DNA of 64,000 nucleotides from Phallus indusiatus (Eukaryota; Basidiomycota; Agaricomycetes; Phallales; Phallaceae). Each line of letters begins with the position of its first letter. Position 1 is the stretch's first letter. The position numbers and the translations under genes are program-made. Positions 21,426 to 31,850 of this stretch are shown in pieces. The DNA is taken from the NCBI GenBank assembly GCA_027605045.1, contig JAQFWX010000076.1:62001-126000 (forward strand), given 5' to 3'. A model generated the notes under the pieces. That model made no database searches. It was not told the origin of the DNA and saw nothing but the letters and a program-made list of their open reading frames with translations.

Positions 21426-23358
21426 TTACCATCTATTCCAAAAATGTTTCCAGAGCCCCGGAAGGAGAATCACTGTCGCTCCGGTTGTAGCGCCTGCTAG
21501 GAGGATGAGTGCGTTTTGCCACGAACGTGTAACATCGAAATCGGTTGCGCTTTTGAAAACAATTTCAACAAAACCGTTGCATGAGTGATGAGCATACTCG
21601 GTTACACCGTCTGTGAAATCATCAAAATTTGTAGTTGAACATCGATGTCTCTGTTGTTCCTCCGTGTGCGGGTGAGTCGCCTCTGGCGTAAATTTGACCT
21701 TTTCCATAGTTTTTAGCTGATTTTCTAATTCCACCAAACGGGTCCGTAAGATTTCTATAGTTTGTAGTATCTCTTTTTCAAAGTCCCTTTGGGGATTGAC
21801 GGAGTCTCGCGCAGTCGGTTTTCCATTGAGGGGCGACTTATCTTTGCTTAGGAATAAAGTTACATGGTCTAACGCTGAGACCTTATTCTTCCCCTTAACA
21901 GATTGCGATGCTATCGACAGATGGCTCATAGATTCCTGTTGCGGATTTTGTTCATCTGTCTCGATCGGCACCCTGTCAGCACTAACACAAACCTCAGCTA
22001 CGGGCAGCTCGCTTTCTTCTCGATAGACCGGGGTAGATGCAACAATTATCGAATTATGTGGCACAATGGTAACTTCTTCTGAGGCATCTTCAGGCTCTTG
22101 AAAGACAGGGAAAGAGCTCCCATGTGAATTTCGGGCGATGAACGGCAAACTTGGATCACAGGGCATTTCGGAGATTTCATTTATAATAACATCTGTTGGA
22201 GTGCTTGGGGAAGGAAGCAAGACTGGAATCAGTTCCGGAACCTGGGTAGATTGCCCGCCTTGAATTTCTGGCTTCGATTTAGGTGATAGAGACATCAGCA
22301 GATTTCCGAACGAAGCAGAATCGTGTCCTAGAATATCCGAAGGTATTGTCTGCTCTTTGTTCTTTTCGTCTTCTAGCTCCGCCCCAACCCCCAATGCGAT
22401 AGGCAATTGGAAGGCAATCTGCTTGGAACTGTCGATTCCGTGGAGGTTTTCACCAAATACATCCATGATACTACGCACTTGTCCACGTTTGACGACAGTA
22501 TTGGAGATACGGCTTCTTTTATAAGGGAGTGCACGCTTTCGAAGGGTATACGCAGCATCCCACATAGCATTACGCCAAAAAGGGTCGAGGTCGTACATTC
22601 TGCGGTGTGAAGGTCAGGACACCGCATAAAAGAAATGGAGATAATACATACTCTTGAAAATCCTCTTGGTCCAAATAAAGGAATACACGGCCATTAATCT
22701 TGAAATCTTGAACGAATCTAGTCATAGACTGAACAGTGTCCGAGTCTAACGGTGTCCCATCGTGAGCATGCAATTCTCTAGCCAAATACGAAGCCAGCTG
22801 AGATGGGCTCCAGGAATACGGACGCCTCTAATGTCAATAAAGGAAAACAAGTAAGACATTGTGTAGCTGAACCCTTCAGTGAAAACACACCGGTAGATTG
22901 ATTTGTTCACCTTGACTGTCCTGGGCCAACCAAGTGTCGGAATACTTGGATGGAGAAACTGAATTCCTCAGCTCCTTACCATGGGAGCTAGTCGACAGCA
23001 TGACATGATTATGAGGATCGTGAAAAAGATCGTCGCCACGGCGGGTTGTGCTTGTCGAGGGTAGAGACACGTTATCACCATCATGATGATAATGATGACG
23101 CTGCCCAGACCCGGAGTTCAGCTGCGCTTCAAGTTTTCTGGAAGTTGAACGAGTTAATAGGTCAACTGATACTGACCCGGAAGGATGATTGTCTTGTATC
23201 TGAGTATGAGTCAGAAGTGGAGTACTCGCCATTGTTGCGCTCTTCGAAGTGAGGTTGGCCCAGCTTAGCTCACCGTGGCTACTAGCCTTGTCTGGAGATT
23301 CCCGGCGTTTACATAAACATCGCCAAGGACACACCTTGTACATACAACAACAAATCAT
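21426..23358 (-). CDS. SAM-domain protein with C-terminal membrane anchor, function unknown
   Basis: Three exons join cleanly. The first (from ATG 23358) is cysteine- and basic-rich at its very start (MICCCMYKVCPWRCLCKRR), which could be palmitoylated, followed by Ser/His-rich disorder. The second starts RRPYSWSPSQLASYLAREL and gives a sterile-alpha-motif-like helical domain through FVQDFKINGRVFLYLDQEDFQ, continuing into exon 3 as EMYDLDPFWRNAMWDAAYTL. About 300 mostly disordered residues, a short coiled coil (EILRTRLVELENQLKTME) and a hydrophobic segment (NALILLAGATTGATVILLPG) follow, and the protein ends WKHFWNRW. This suggests a tail-anchored adaptor. SAM domains mediate protein or RNA contacts, and no partner can be named from sequence. 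Confidence 0.75.
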
Positions 23359-23573
23359 GATACTATGTATTTAGCAATTCCTTTATATAAGCACATTTCT
23401 GGTAAATGACCATCACGTCAAATTTTAATAGAATGTAAAAACGCAACGCAGAAATATAGTGGCAAAAATGACAGGGACGTAGCAAGGATGATAAGAGGGA
23501 GAAGGAACTAAGATTACGGGAATATTCACAAAAGTCGAGAAAGAATCAATTAGTAGAAGCGGTCTAACTGCCT

Positions 23574-24389
23574 TTGGGAGCTTCCTTGCAACTACATGAA
23601 ATAGTCGAATTAACATGAATACATAAAATCCAAGAGAGAAACTTACGAAATGGCAGCTTCTTCGCCTACGGCTGAAATGATTGAAACCAGCAGATCCTTG
23701 CCTCCCTCAAATTCAGACATAATTTGCTGTCCCAGTTCACCTTCGGGAACCTTGACATCATCCTTGGGAGTTCCGTCAGTAGACATAAGATTCAAGAAAC
23801 CATCGTCGATATTGACCTATTATGAGGAAATGAGGATTAGCTGAGTGAGACCCAATGTGAATGAAAAAAAAAACTCGCCAATTGATATTCAGTACGGCTA
23901 ACATTAGGAACGTCCATATTGTGAGTTGAAGGGCATATATCCTCCTGTGTAACAATGGCCAAGTGAAATTTTGAAATACCGGAACTAGGAATCGAATAAT
24001 ACCAATTTTTTCCCAGTGAAAATCTGAATGGGAAGACCACGAAAAGAAGATAATAAGAATCAAAAAAGCATGCTCTCTTAAATCAAAATGCCTACGTCAA
24101 GAGCGACGAGATGAACTTTGGCGTGTCCGTGTTTACCGGTTTTAGAAGTGGACATATCAACGATTTTGCAGGGCCTCCCTTTGATCATTACATGTCCGCT
24201 AAAGAGGGTCAATTAAGGAAATGTCAATAAGTCAGAAACGTACTTCTTCCGCAATGCAGAGCACTAGAGACGAAATCAGATGAGAATTTGGCACCACAGC
24301 ACTAACGATATACGTACCTGCATAGGAAAGGTGTGCGAAGCACCTGAACCAGCTTGCTCGAAAGTTTGATTATGCTCGTCATCGCTCAT
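23574..24389 (-). CDS. HYP2: Translation factor eIF5A (hypusine-containing)
   Basis: It promotes elongation and termination, notably at proline-rich stretches. It starts [20 protein letters not shown] at 24389. The hypusination loop [19 protein letters not shown] is complete, with the Lys that becomes hypusine. [47 protein letters not shown] and the C-terminal OB-fold follow. The gene has seven exons, including a 20-nt microexon (CSALRKN, about 24247-24266). The last short exon encodes CKEAPKGS; reading through its GTAAGT donor would instead end the protein after EEAAIS at 23643. The length is near the usual 157-160 residues. It is divergent from RAS with 698 bp between the start codons. Confidence 0.95.
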
Positions 24390-25087
24390 GGTGTCTAGTT
24401 AAGCGAGTCTAAAAGATTAAAAAAAAAGACCATAAATCAACATCTCAATATATAGTTCCCTCTTTCCCGCCCATTAAGTCGACGGCTCCATACTGCAACT
24501 CACAATGAAAAACCCTAATGGTACGGAACGGTTGAGTGAGAGCAAAGACTGAGAAAATTTGAGCGAGTGTCTTTAATATCGATGTTCCCACGCATTTTTT
24601 AACTCCGACTCGAATTTAGTCACTGCGTGCATCACGCACGATGCTGATGCTCAGGCTGAGGCTCAATAAGCATGAGTGAAGCAGTGCTAGAGATAAGTAA
24701 ACCATGTTATCCAATTCGGGTAATACACATTGATTGTAAAATAAGGATTAACACGAACACGCTGGTTTTACAATTCCAGACGAGAGTATCTGGATTACGT
24801 AATCTACTGTACCGATGCACTTGCTAATAAGCTTACACCCGCCTGTCTTGTTGTGGCGGGTTATCGGATTGTTTTGTTGATTGAAAATAAAGTATATGAG
24901 ATATAGAGAGACATAAAAAGCATCGCTCAAAAGAACTGCACCAAGCCTCAGTATATGAAATCACAATTAAGCCGCGGAGTCTAAAATGGAGAAACCAGCG
25001 CATTACATAAGGGAAGACCCCGGCTTCCCTTCATCAGTCTTCTTCTCTTCATTCGTACACACATCGTTATATTGTATCTCAGCGAGT
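24390..25087. promoter_or_regulatory. Divergent intergenic region, eIF5A and Ras
   Basis: No coding region is seen. The eIF5A side has an A-run and pyrimidine-rich leader. A CTGATGCTCAGGCTGAGGCT tract near 24645 is a short imperfect repeat. The Ras side has a CT-rich stretch directly before the start, as in many highly expressed basidiomycete genes. Confidence 0.4.
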
Positions 25088-25997
25088 ATGGCTAGCGGTG
25101 GTCGAGTCAGTGAACCCCTTTTCTTTAGTCTGTCTTTTAAACCGTGTTTCTAGACCCCTTTTCTTCGTGAATATAAACTTGTCGTCGTCGGTGGTGGTGG
25201 TGTTGGGAAAAGTGCTTTAACAATTCAGTTCATTCAGTCTCACTTTGTAGATGAATATGATCCTACTATCGAAGGTTCGGCATTCTTTAATCATACGAAA
25301 CCCAATTTTTCCTATCTCTCTCTTTGGTAGATTCTTACCGGAAGCAGTGTGTAATTGATGATGAAGTTGCTCTGCTGGATGTCCTCGATACCGCGGGACA
25401 AGAAGAATATGGGTACGTTCTTCTATTCCGTCACTAATAGCTCTCATTATCGCGATTATAGTGCAATGCGTGAACAATACATGCGCACGGGAGAGGGATT
25501 TTTACTCGTATACTCTATTGCCTCCCGACCTTCTTTCGAGGAAATACATCAATTTCACCAACAAATTCTGCGCGTAAAAGACACCGAGTCGATTCCGACA
25601 GTCGTCGTTGCAAATAAGTGCGACTTGGAATATGAGCGCCAAGTTGGCATGAATGGTCAGTGCATTGAGACTGCTACTAAATTCGTAACGTGTGTTAACT
25701 GGGACATAGAGGGTCGCGATATCGCGAAATACTTTAACTGTCAATTTATTGAAACGTCCGCAAAGCAAAGAATCAATGTGGATGAGGCGTTTTATACTTT
25801 AGTTCGAGAGATTCGGAAATACAACAAGGTAAGTCATGTCCCGCCAATGATCCATGTTTCTCTGACTTCTCTCTTCACAGGAGCAACAAACAAGCCGCCC
25901 AACCGGTATGGGAACAGGCAACCCCATTGCAGGGAATTTTCAGCAACCGAGCGATAGTCATGATGCTGGATGTTGTTCTGGTTGTGTGGTTGCTTGA
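25088..25997 (+). CDS. RAS1: Ras GTPase (RAS1 orthologue)
   Basis: This is a membrane-anchored small GTPase controlling growth, cAMP/MAPK signalling and mating. It starts MASGGR at 25088. A 48-nt intron leads to [21 protein letters not shown], the P-loop with Gly at the usual Ala11 position, as in yeast Ras. The effector loop YDPTIEDSYRKQC, switch [26 protein letters not shown] and the ETSAK motif are all present, with Gln61 intact. A Gly/Pro-rich hypervariable tail ends [12 protein letters not shown] is the CAAX box, with two upstream cysteines available for palmitoylation. At least five exons are present. It converges with the CIA30 gene, with stops about 240 bp apart. Confidence 0.95.
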
Positions 25998-26239
25998 AGC
26001 ATCAACACGCGATTTTCCATAACGGCTTATCATTTTTCACAACAGGGTTTTCGATATGTCCATTTTCATTACATATCTTTTTCCCCTTTGGCATTATCCT
26101 TACTCAATATCACTATTTTTGTAACATATATCTACAAGTTCAATCTATATATATATTTTTTCTTCTATTTTTTTTTCGCTTTTTGTACATGTGGCCAGAT
26201 AACAAATTAGTCCTCTGTTTTTTGACGATCGCCTTTCAG

Positions 26240-27089
26240 TTACGAGGACAAAGAAGACCTTGAGCCCAATTCTACGGAAGGAACGACGTCTAGATCTTGC
26301 TAGATTCGCACGTTAATTAACTTAATGAAAGCGATAGTCATCCAGGAACTTACCTCATTCACCGCTTTAATCACATCCAAACCTAGTTCGTATCGACCTT
26401 GGACACCTGAGTTGCCTCCCAGGATGGATATTCCGAGGGTCCGTATTTTGTCTGTAATTAGATTCGAGCCTTGGTTTACTAAATGGCCGTAATTGGTCAA
26501 TACAAAGGCATTGAAGGGAATCTGTAGGGCAGGCAACGATCAGTTCAACATGGGAAGATAACATGATATTTACTGCAATGTCTTCCCATTCGTATGGTTT
26601 TCTAAACCATAGACGATGCTGGAATATGTCTGTCGTAATGAGCGAATTCGTTTGGATGTTGCAATAGTAAGAGTTGTGTGTCTGAAGGTCCCCGCCTACC
26701 TTCAACCTCAGAACAAGATATTGGCGGAACGATATATCGTCTTCTATTTCCCCAAAAAGAGAGTTCCTCGACTAGGCTCCAATCAAATAAGAAATAGATA
26801 GGATCAGCATTGTATTTTAATTGTTCACCTTGTTACGAAAACCAGCATAACCGCCTCTTATCTTGTTCTCTAATCCAGGCTTAACTCCAAGCCGCATTTC
26901 ACCCCAAAAGCTAGCTTTCCCACCGGCCATCGTCAAATGGGCTGTGCTTGTTCCACCTATGTCTGAATCGCAGCCAAGCGTATACTGATAGAGATCTCGT
27001 TCAGAGTGGAAGGTCCAAAGCGTCTTGGGTGACCTGTCGGGATTGGAACCTTCCATTGTGATAGCTTTTGAGGGAAAGAATCTCAGCAT
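26240..27089 (-). CDS. CIA30/NDUFAF1-family protein, mitochondrial complex I assembly
   Basis: CIA30 proteins assist assembly of NADH:ubiquinone oxidoreductase. The spliced product gives WTFHSERDLYQYTLGCDSDI, GGTSTAHLTM, GGKASFWGEMRLG and GGYAGFRNK. After introns come YLVLRLKVGGD, YYCNIQTNSLITTDIFQHRL, PYEWEDIAIPFNAFVLTNYG and RTLGISILGGNSGVQGRYELGL. It ends SVELGSRSSLSS. All are hallmarks of the jelly-roll CIA30 domain in the usual order. The chosen start (27089) gives a product of about 230 residues with MLRFFPSKAI at its N-terminus, which could serve as a short mitochondrial presequence. The bases before this ATG read TTTTAG, so an upstream exon is possible. It is divergent from LYS4 across 167 bp. 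Confidence 0.85.
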
Positions 27090-27256
27090 CTAAAATAACA
27101 GGCATTCTAATTACGACCAGTCTGACCTTTTCGAGTTCCTTCGCGGATAAGTTGTGATGTGTTGTTCAAAAAAATAGACCAATTGGACGGTGGTTTTCGC
27201 ATTTTCGATGACGAAAGTATGAAAGTTGATCAGTGTGGGCGTCTACAGAGACTTGC
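27090..27256. promoter_or_regulatory. Compact bidirectional promoter, CIA30 and LYS4
   Basis: Only 167 bp separate the two divergent start codons. Both products are expected in mitochondria. No TATA box or defined factor site could be assigned. Confidence 0.45.
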
Positions 27257-29500
27257 ATGCTTTACCTGGGACAGTTCACTTTGTGCCTCAGTAGACGCGG
27301 TTTTGCGACTGCTGCTCAAACAAAAACACGACCTCCCCAGACTTTGATAGAGAAGATCGTACAAAAATATGCCGTGGATCTTCCAAAGAACAAATATGTT
27401 AGAGCCGGGGATTTTGTCATGATTCGACCCGAGCATTGCATGACTCACGACAATACCGCTGCGGTTATGAACAAGTACGTTTCTTTCTTTTTGCGGTTGT
27501 TTTTTGTTTTACAGATGATTGAACCAAAAGATTTAAATCGATCGGCGCCACTTCTATCAAAGACAATCGGCAACTTGTCTTTACTCTAGATCATGACGTT
27601 CAAAACAAGACTGAGAAAAACCTCGCCAAGTACGCATCAATTGAAATCTTTGCTCGTAATCACGGCATCGATTTCTATCCAGCAGGGCGTGGAATTGGAC
27701 ATCAAGTCGTTATTGAAGAAGGCTACGCCTTCCCTTACACGTTGACAGTAGCCAGTGACAGTCATAGCAATATGTATGGGGGTGGGAGCTGTTGGAACAC
27801 CGATCGTACGAACAGATGCGGCCTCTGTCTGGGCAACTGGAAAGACCTGGTGGCAAATCCCCCGAATGGTCAAGGTTGAATTTCAAGGACGATTAGCTCC
27901 AGGAGTCACCGGAAAAGATATTATTGTCGCTCTCTGTGGTCTCTTCAACAAAGATGAGGTTTTAAACGCGGCTATTGAATTTACAGGAGAAGGGGTCTCG
28001 TATCTTTCCGTAGACGAACGCCTAACAATTTCCAACATGACAACTGAGTGGGGTGCTTTGGCTGGCGTATTCCCAGTCGATAACATTCTTCTCCAATGGT
28101 ACGACGATATGTTGAGAAAGACTGAAAGTGGCTTACTTTCATCTCGACTGCATCTCTCATCGCTCCCGCCTCACGCTCGTATCAACCGTGAGAGATTGGA
28201 CAAGTTGAGGTCTGAGCGCATTAACGCTGATAGCGATGCCGAATATTCCTCCTGCCTGACCCTTGATCTCTCCTCACTTGTTCCCCACGTATCAGGCCCC
28301 AACTCCGTGAAAGTTAGCACACCGCTGCCCATTCTCCAAGCTACCCAGATTCCTATTCAAAAGGCGTACTTGGTTAGCTGTACGAATTCACGTGCTTCCG
28401 ATATAGCTGCGGCTGCAGCCGTAGCTCGGGGACGCACATTCTCGCCGAATGTCCAGTTCTATTTAGCGGCTGCAAGCTCTGTCGTTCAGCTTGAGGCCGA
28501 ACGATCTGGCGACTGGGACACTCTGATATCTGCTGGAGCCCGGGTTCTTCCTCCCGGATGTGGGCCATGTATTGGACTGGGCGTTGGACTTCTCAAAGAA
28601 GGTGAAACCGGGATAAGTGCAACCAATCGTAACTTTAAAGGTCGCATGGGACATCCCAAAGCAAAAGCATATCTTGCTAGCCCCGCCGTTGTCGCCGCCA
28701 GTGCAGTTAATGGTTACATATGTGGTCCAGCGGCCCTGAGCTCCACGACGGAGTATGATACCTCCACCGAGATCACGACACCAGCTTTCTCCCTGCGCAA
28801 CATGACCACATCACATGCTACCCCATCCCTTACATCGGAAGAAGTCTTGGTGGCCGGATTCCCTGAATCGTTTTCAGGGAAAGCTCTATTTATTCCACAG
28901 GACAACCTTAACACAGACGGTATATATCCCGGAAAATATACATATCAGGACGACATCACCCTGGAGCGCCAGGCACAGATTGTTATGGAAAATTACGATC
29001 CATCGTTTGCGACGACAGTCTCAAGTTTTATTGAAAGCCATGCAGGACCACTTCAAAAACTGGACCCGGTATCCAAGGTAAAACACGGCGTTGTACTGGT
29101 ATCGGGCTATAACTTCGGAACCGGCTCATCACGGGAACAAGCAGCAACTGCCTTAAAAGCAGCTGGGGTGCCCCTAGTGATCGCTGGTTCGTTCGGTGAT
29201 ATATTCAAACGCAATGCAATTAATAATGGTCTCGTATGTGTGGAGTCTCCAGAGCTGGTGACGGAGTTCACTAAGCTTTACGCTCTTGATGGAAAACGGG
29301 GGCAAGGTGGTAAGCATGGAGAGGCAACGATTATTACGGGATACACGATTCAGATTCACATGCAAACGGGTCAAGTTGCCCTTACTTCTGATGACGGAAT
29401 TGTTAAAAATTTTAGAATACCCCCAGTGGGATCTAGCGTTCAGGAATTGTGGATCTGTGGCGGACTGGAAGGCTATATTCTGAAGACCATACGAGCTTAG
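27257..29500 (+). CDS. LYS4: Homoaconitase, mitochondrial (lysine biosynthesis); contains one frameshift
   Basis: It converts homocitrate/homoaconitate to homoisocitrate in the alpha-aminoadipate pathway. The start at 27257 gives a mitochondrial presequence ([20 protein letters not shown]), then [17 protein letters not shown] and [12 protein letters not shown]. One intron ends CCAAAAG, and after it come [22 protein letters not shown] and [25 protein letters not shown] follows, then [26 protein letters not shown] and [11 protein letters not shown] with the 4Fe-4S cysteines. The swivel domain has [14 protein letters not shown]. The length and order match fungal Lys4. The frame breaks at 27778-27783 (GGGGGT): the conserved MYGGVGA would need two more bases. 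An assembly indel at a G-run is the simplest explanation. Otherwise the strain would be a lysine auxotroph. Confidence 0.9.
27774..27790 (+). other. LYS4: Frameshift site in LYS4 at a G-run
   Basis: The upstream frame reads SHSNMYGG and the downstream frame [12 protein letters not shown]. The bases between are TATGGGGGTGGGAG. Loss of one TG or GG dinucleotide would produce exactly this. No intron fits. Confidence 0.8.
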
Positions 29501-29710
29501 TCACGGGGATGATGTAACATTAAAGATGACGTAGGTAGCTGGGAACACGTTGTCGAACTTTGTCAACCTAATCTCTGAGATCTCACAGGATCTCACCGAC
29601 GTCCATTGCCTAGTCATGCCGACCGAGTGGCTGCTCCGGCAACTATTTTTTACTTTTACTTTTAATTTTAACTCCAAAGCCATCAGGCGGCAGGTTTTTA
29701 AATTTTATGA

Positions 29711-31471
29711 TTAAAAGGCAGGATTCCAGACTGAATCAGAGTCCAAACCTTCGAATTTAGCTTCGAGTACATTTAGCCGAGAGATGAGTTCGTCTTGCGC
29801 AACGTATGCCCCACACATCCTTCGCTCGCCTGTAAATGCGGATCGACCGTGCAAAACTCGATGGTTATCAACCACTGTATATATTGATAAGATAAAAAAT
29901 GTGAACTCGGAGTGATCGTGAGAGACTTGCCGACGGCAGTGCCAGGAGAAAGTTGAACCCAGTATTCCGAATCCGGACTAGTCAATAGCTTATTCCAAGT
30001 CTTCACAGCTTTATACCACGCTTCGACGATTTCCGGCTTTAAATGATGCATTACGCTTCTATCTGCATTGTTGTACCGCACATGGGTCAATTCTCCCGAA
30101 GTTGATTCAAGGTTGATGATGGGATATCCCACCTCGGGCTTCGGGTGGTAGAGATATGTCATAGTCTTTGAGGAACCACCCGATGCACCAGCCGAATGCG
30201 CTGGCACAGGGATCATCGATAAGATCTTATAGTATTCAGGTTCGAGCGTGGACAGCAAGGATGCAACATGAAAACCATCGACCAGAAGGGTCTGACCACC
30301 GGTTCCACGCGTATGTGAGAGTAAGTGGAAAATTTGCAAACCGCAGGGATCAGTCTATATGAGATAACAAACGTGATGAGTGAAAAAAAAACAAGGCAAG
30401 GGACGTTTCGGGGATCGGCATACAAAATAGGTCGTATCGGTATGTGCGCTCAGAGCTATGTTTGTATATGCAGTATCTCCGTGCTTCAGGTCCGCGGTGA
30501 AATCCCACAGACCGCCGTCTAAAAGTAGAAAGGGGATGAGAAAAAAAAATTGAGAGATCAATGCTAACAAATACAATGCGTTTCTCGTATGCGACCGATT
30601 CGAAGTGCCAGTCGTTCCGTGTCTTCTGGAGTGGCGGGAACACCCGTGACGAAACAGAAGCCAAAACATTCCTAAATGTGGTGTTAATTTCTGGATAAAA
30701 TAAAAGCATGAGTACTTTCAATTTTTCTCAGCCATTTATAGAGAGCCAGTTCATCAGTCATAACATCGGAATAACGGACGGCAGGAGGATCTGCCTGTAT
30801 GCTAGACCCCCAAAGGAACTTCCTGTACTATCCATGAATTAAAACGCTTATAGGTAAACCACCTGATACGCACTGTCTGCGTTCATGCTTCGGCAGAAAA
30901 GGGGGATCATACGAGTTTCGCTGTAACCAGGACCAAGGATATATAGACTGGTGGGGCACCCTTCCCGCCCATAAAATCTCCAAACCGGAGTCGGTGGATT
31001 TAGCCTCTTGAAGATGAATATTTTCTAACTGAAATTAATTAAGACCCCTGCCCGAAATCAGATCGAGACGTAATAGAATTAATACTTACGTCGAAGGTTT
31101 CCGCCAAACGCTGTTTAGTAATAGCATGAAAACATTCCGAGCATCGGCAATGATCTCTGAGCCAGATGTTATGGCTAAAAAATACCTCAATTAACAGTGT
31201 CCAAAAGAAACAATGCAAGGGACTGAAAAGAAATAGATATCGCATACAATTTTGACCAAGTAATATTGTCCCATTCGATAACAACACGCTTTTCATCATA
31301 ATGTATGCGAGGGGGACTTAAAGATCTAATTTGAGGAAATTCTATGCTGTCGCCATTTTTTTTGAAGATACTTGGTGGTTGGCACGGCTGAGGTCTACCA
31401 TAAACTGCAGTTGGATCACGATGGATTCCTGGAATTGGCGACGTGGCCGGCGTGGAAGAAGAGGTAGCCAT
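29711..31471 (-). CDS. Trimethyllysine dioxygenase (carnitine biosynthesis)
   Basis: This Fe(II)/2-oxoglutarate oxygenase hydroxylates N6-trimethyllysine, the first step to carnitine. It starts MATSSSTPATSP at 31471. The N-terminal DUF971-like zinc domain has HNIWLRDHCRCSECFHAITK. The catalytic double-stranded beta helix gives YGGLWDFTADLKHGDTAYTN, then SAHTDTTYF with the metal-binding HxD, FHLLSHTRGTGGQTLLVDGF and DNHRVLHGRSAFTGERRMCG with the distal His and the 2-oxoglutarate Arg. It ends SDSVWNPAF. The related gamma-butyrobetaine hydroxylase is the alternative, but the CGAY and LSRLNVLEAKF-like C-terminal region favours the trimethyllysine enzyme. At least seven exons are present. The start lies 377 bp from the polymerase eta start. 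Confidence 0.85.
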
Positions 31472-31526
31472 AGCTGCCAAGCACCGATTTTTTCCAAATT
31501 TTGACGAGAAAACACGAACTGAAGCT

Positions 31527-31850
31527 CTACCGACCTAGTAAATGCGCATTGCCAGAATCTGAGACATGCCGATAATGATTGTTACAAACAGATTGGATAA
31601 CTCACTTGCAGCGGTCTGAAGGCTTTTCTTGCGTAAAATACGGCTGAAAACATCGGGCTGGATAGCAAAGTGAAAGAGAAGAAATGCTGTTAAAAATACT
31701 TTTTGGATTGTCAGACCAAACTCTGGAGAAGCGTCTAAATCAAATTTAGTAACACGGCTATGGACTTGGCTATGACGCGTGTGTGTGACCGGAAGGTCAC
31801 TAGTCGCCTGTCGCGTGTCACACCGCGCTGCCTTCACCTTTGAAAGCCAT
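31527..31850 (-). CDS. Possible 57-residue single-pass membrane protein
   Basis: Two introns give a compact product. Exon 1 is ATGGCTTTCAAAG (31850). A 101-nt intron carries a TTACTAA branch site and ends GATTTAG. Exon 2 is DASPEFGLTIQKVFLTAFLL then FHFAIQPDVFSRILRKKSLQ, and a last exon ends NSGNAHLLGR. The hydrophobic stretch followed by RILRKK looks like a signal anchor or small ER/mitochondrial membrane protein. No family is recognised. The start codon sits in CCATGG and overlaps the polymerase eta ATG on the other strand, which is unusual and lowers confidence. The region may instead be only the promoter between the trimethyllysine dioxygenase and polymerase genes. Confidence 0.35.

Noticed and set aside
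27637..28086. Minus-strand frames inside LYS4
   Set aside because: They are antisense shadows of a strongly conserved enzyme.
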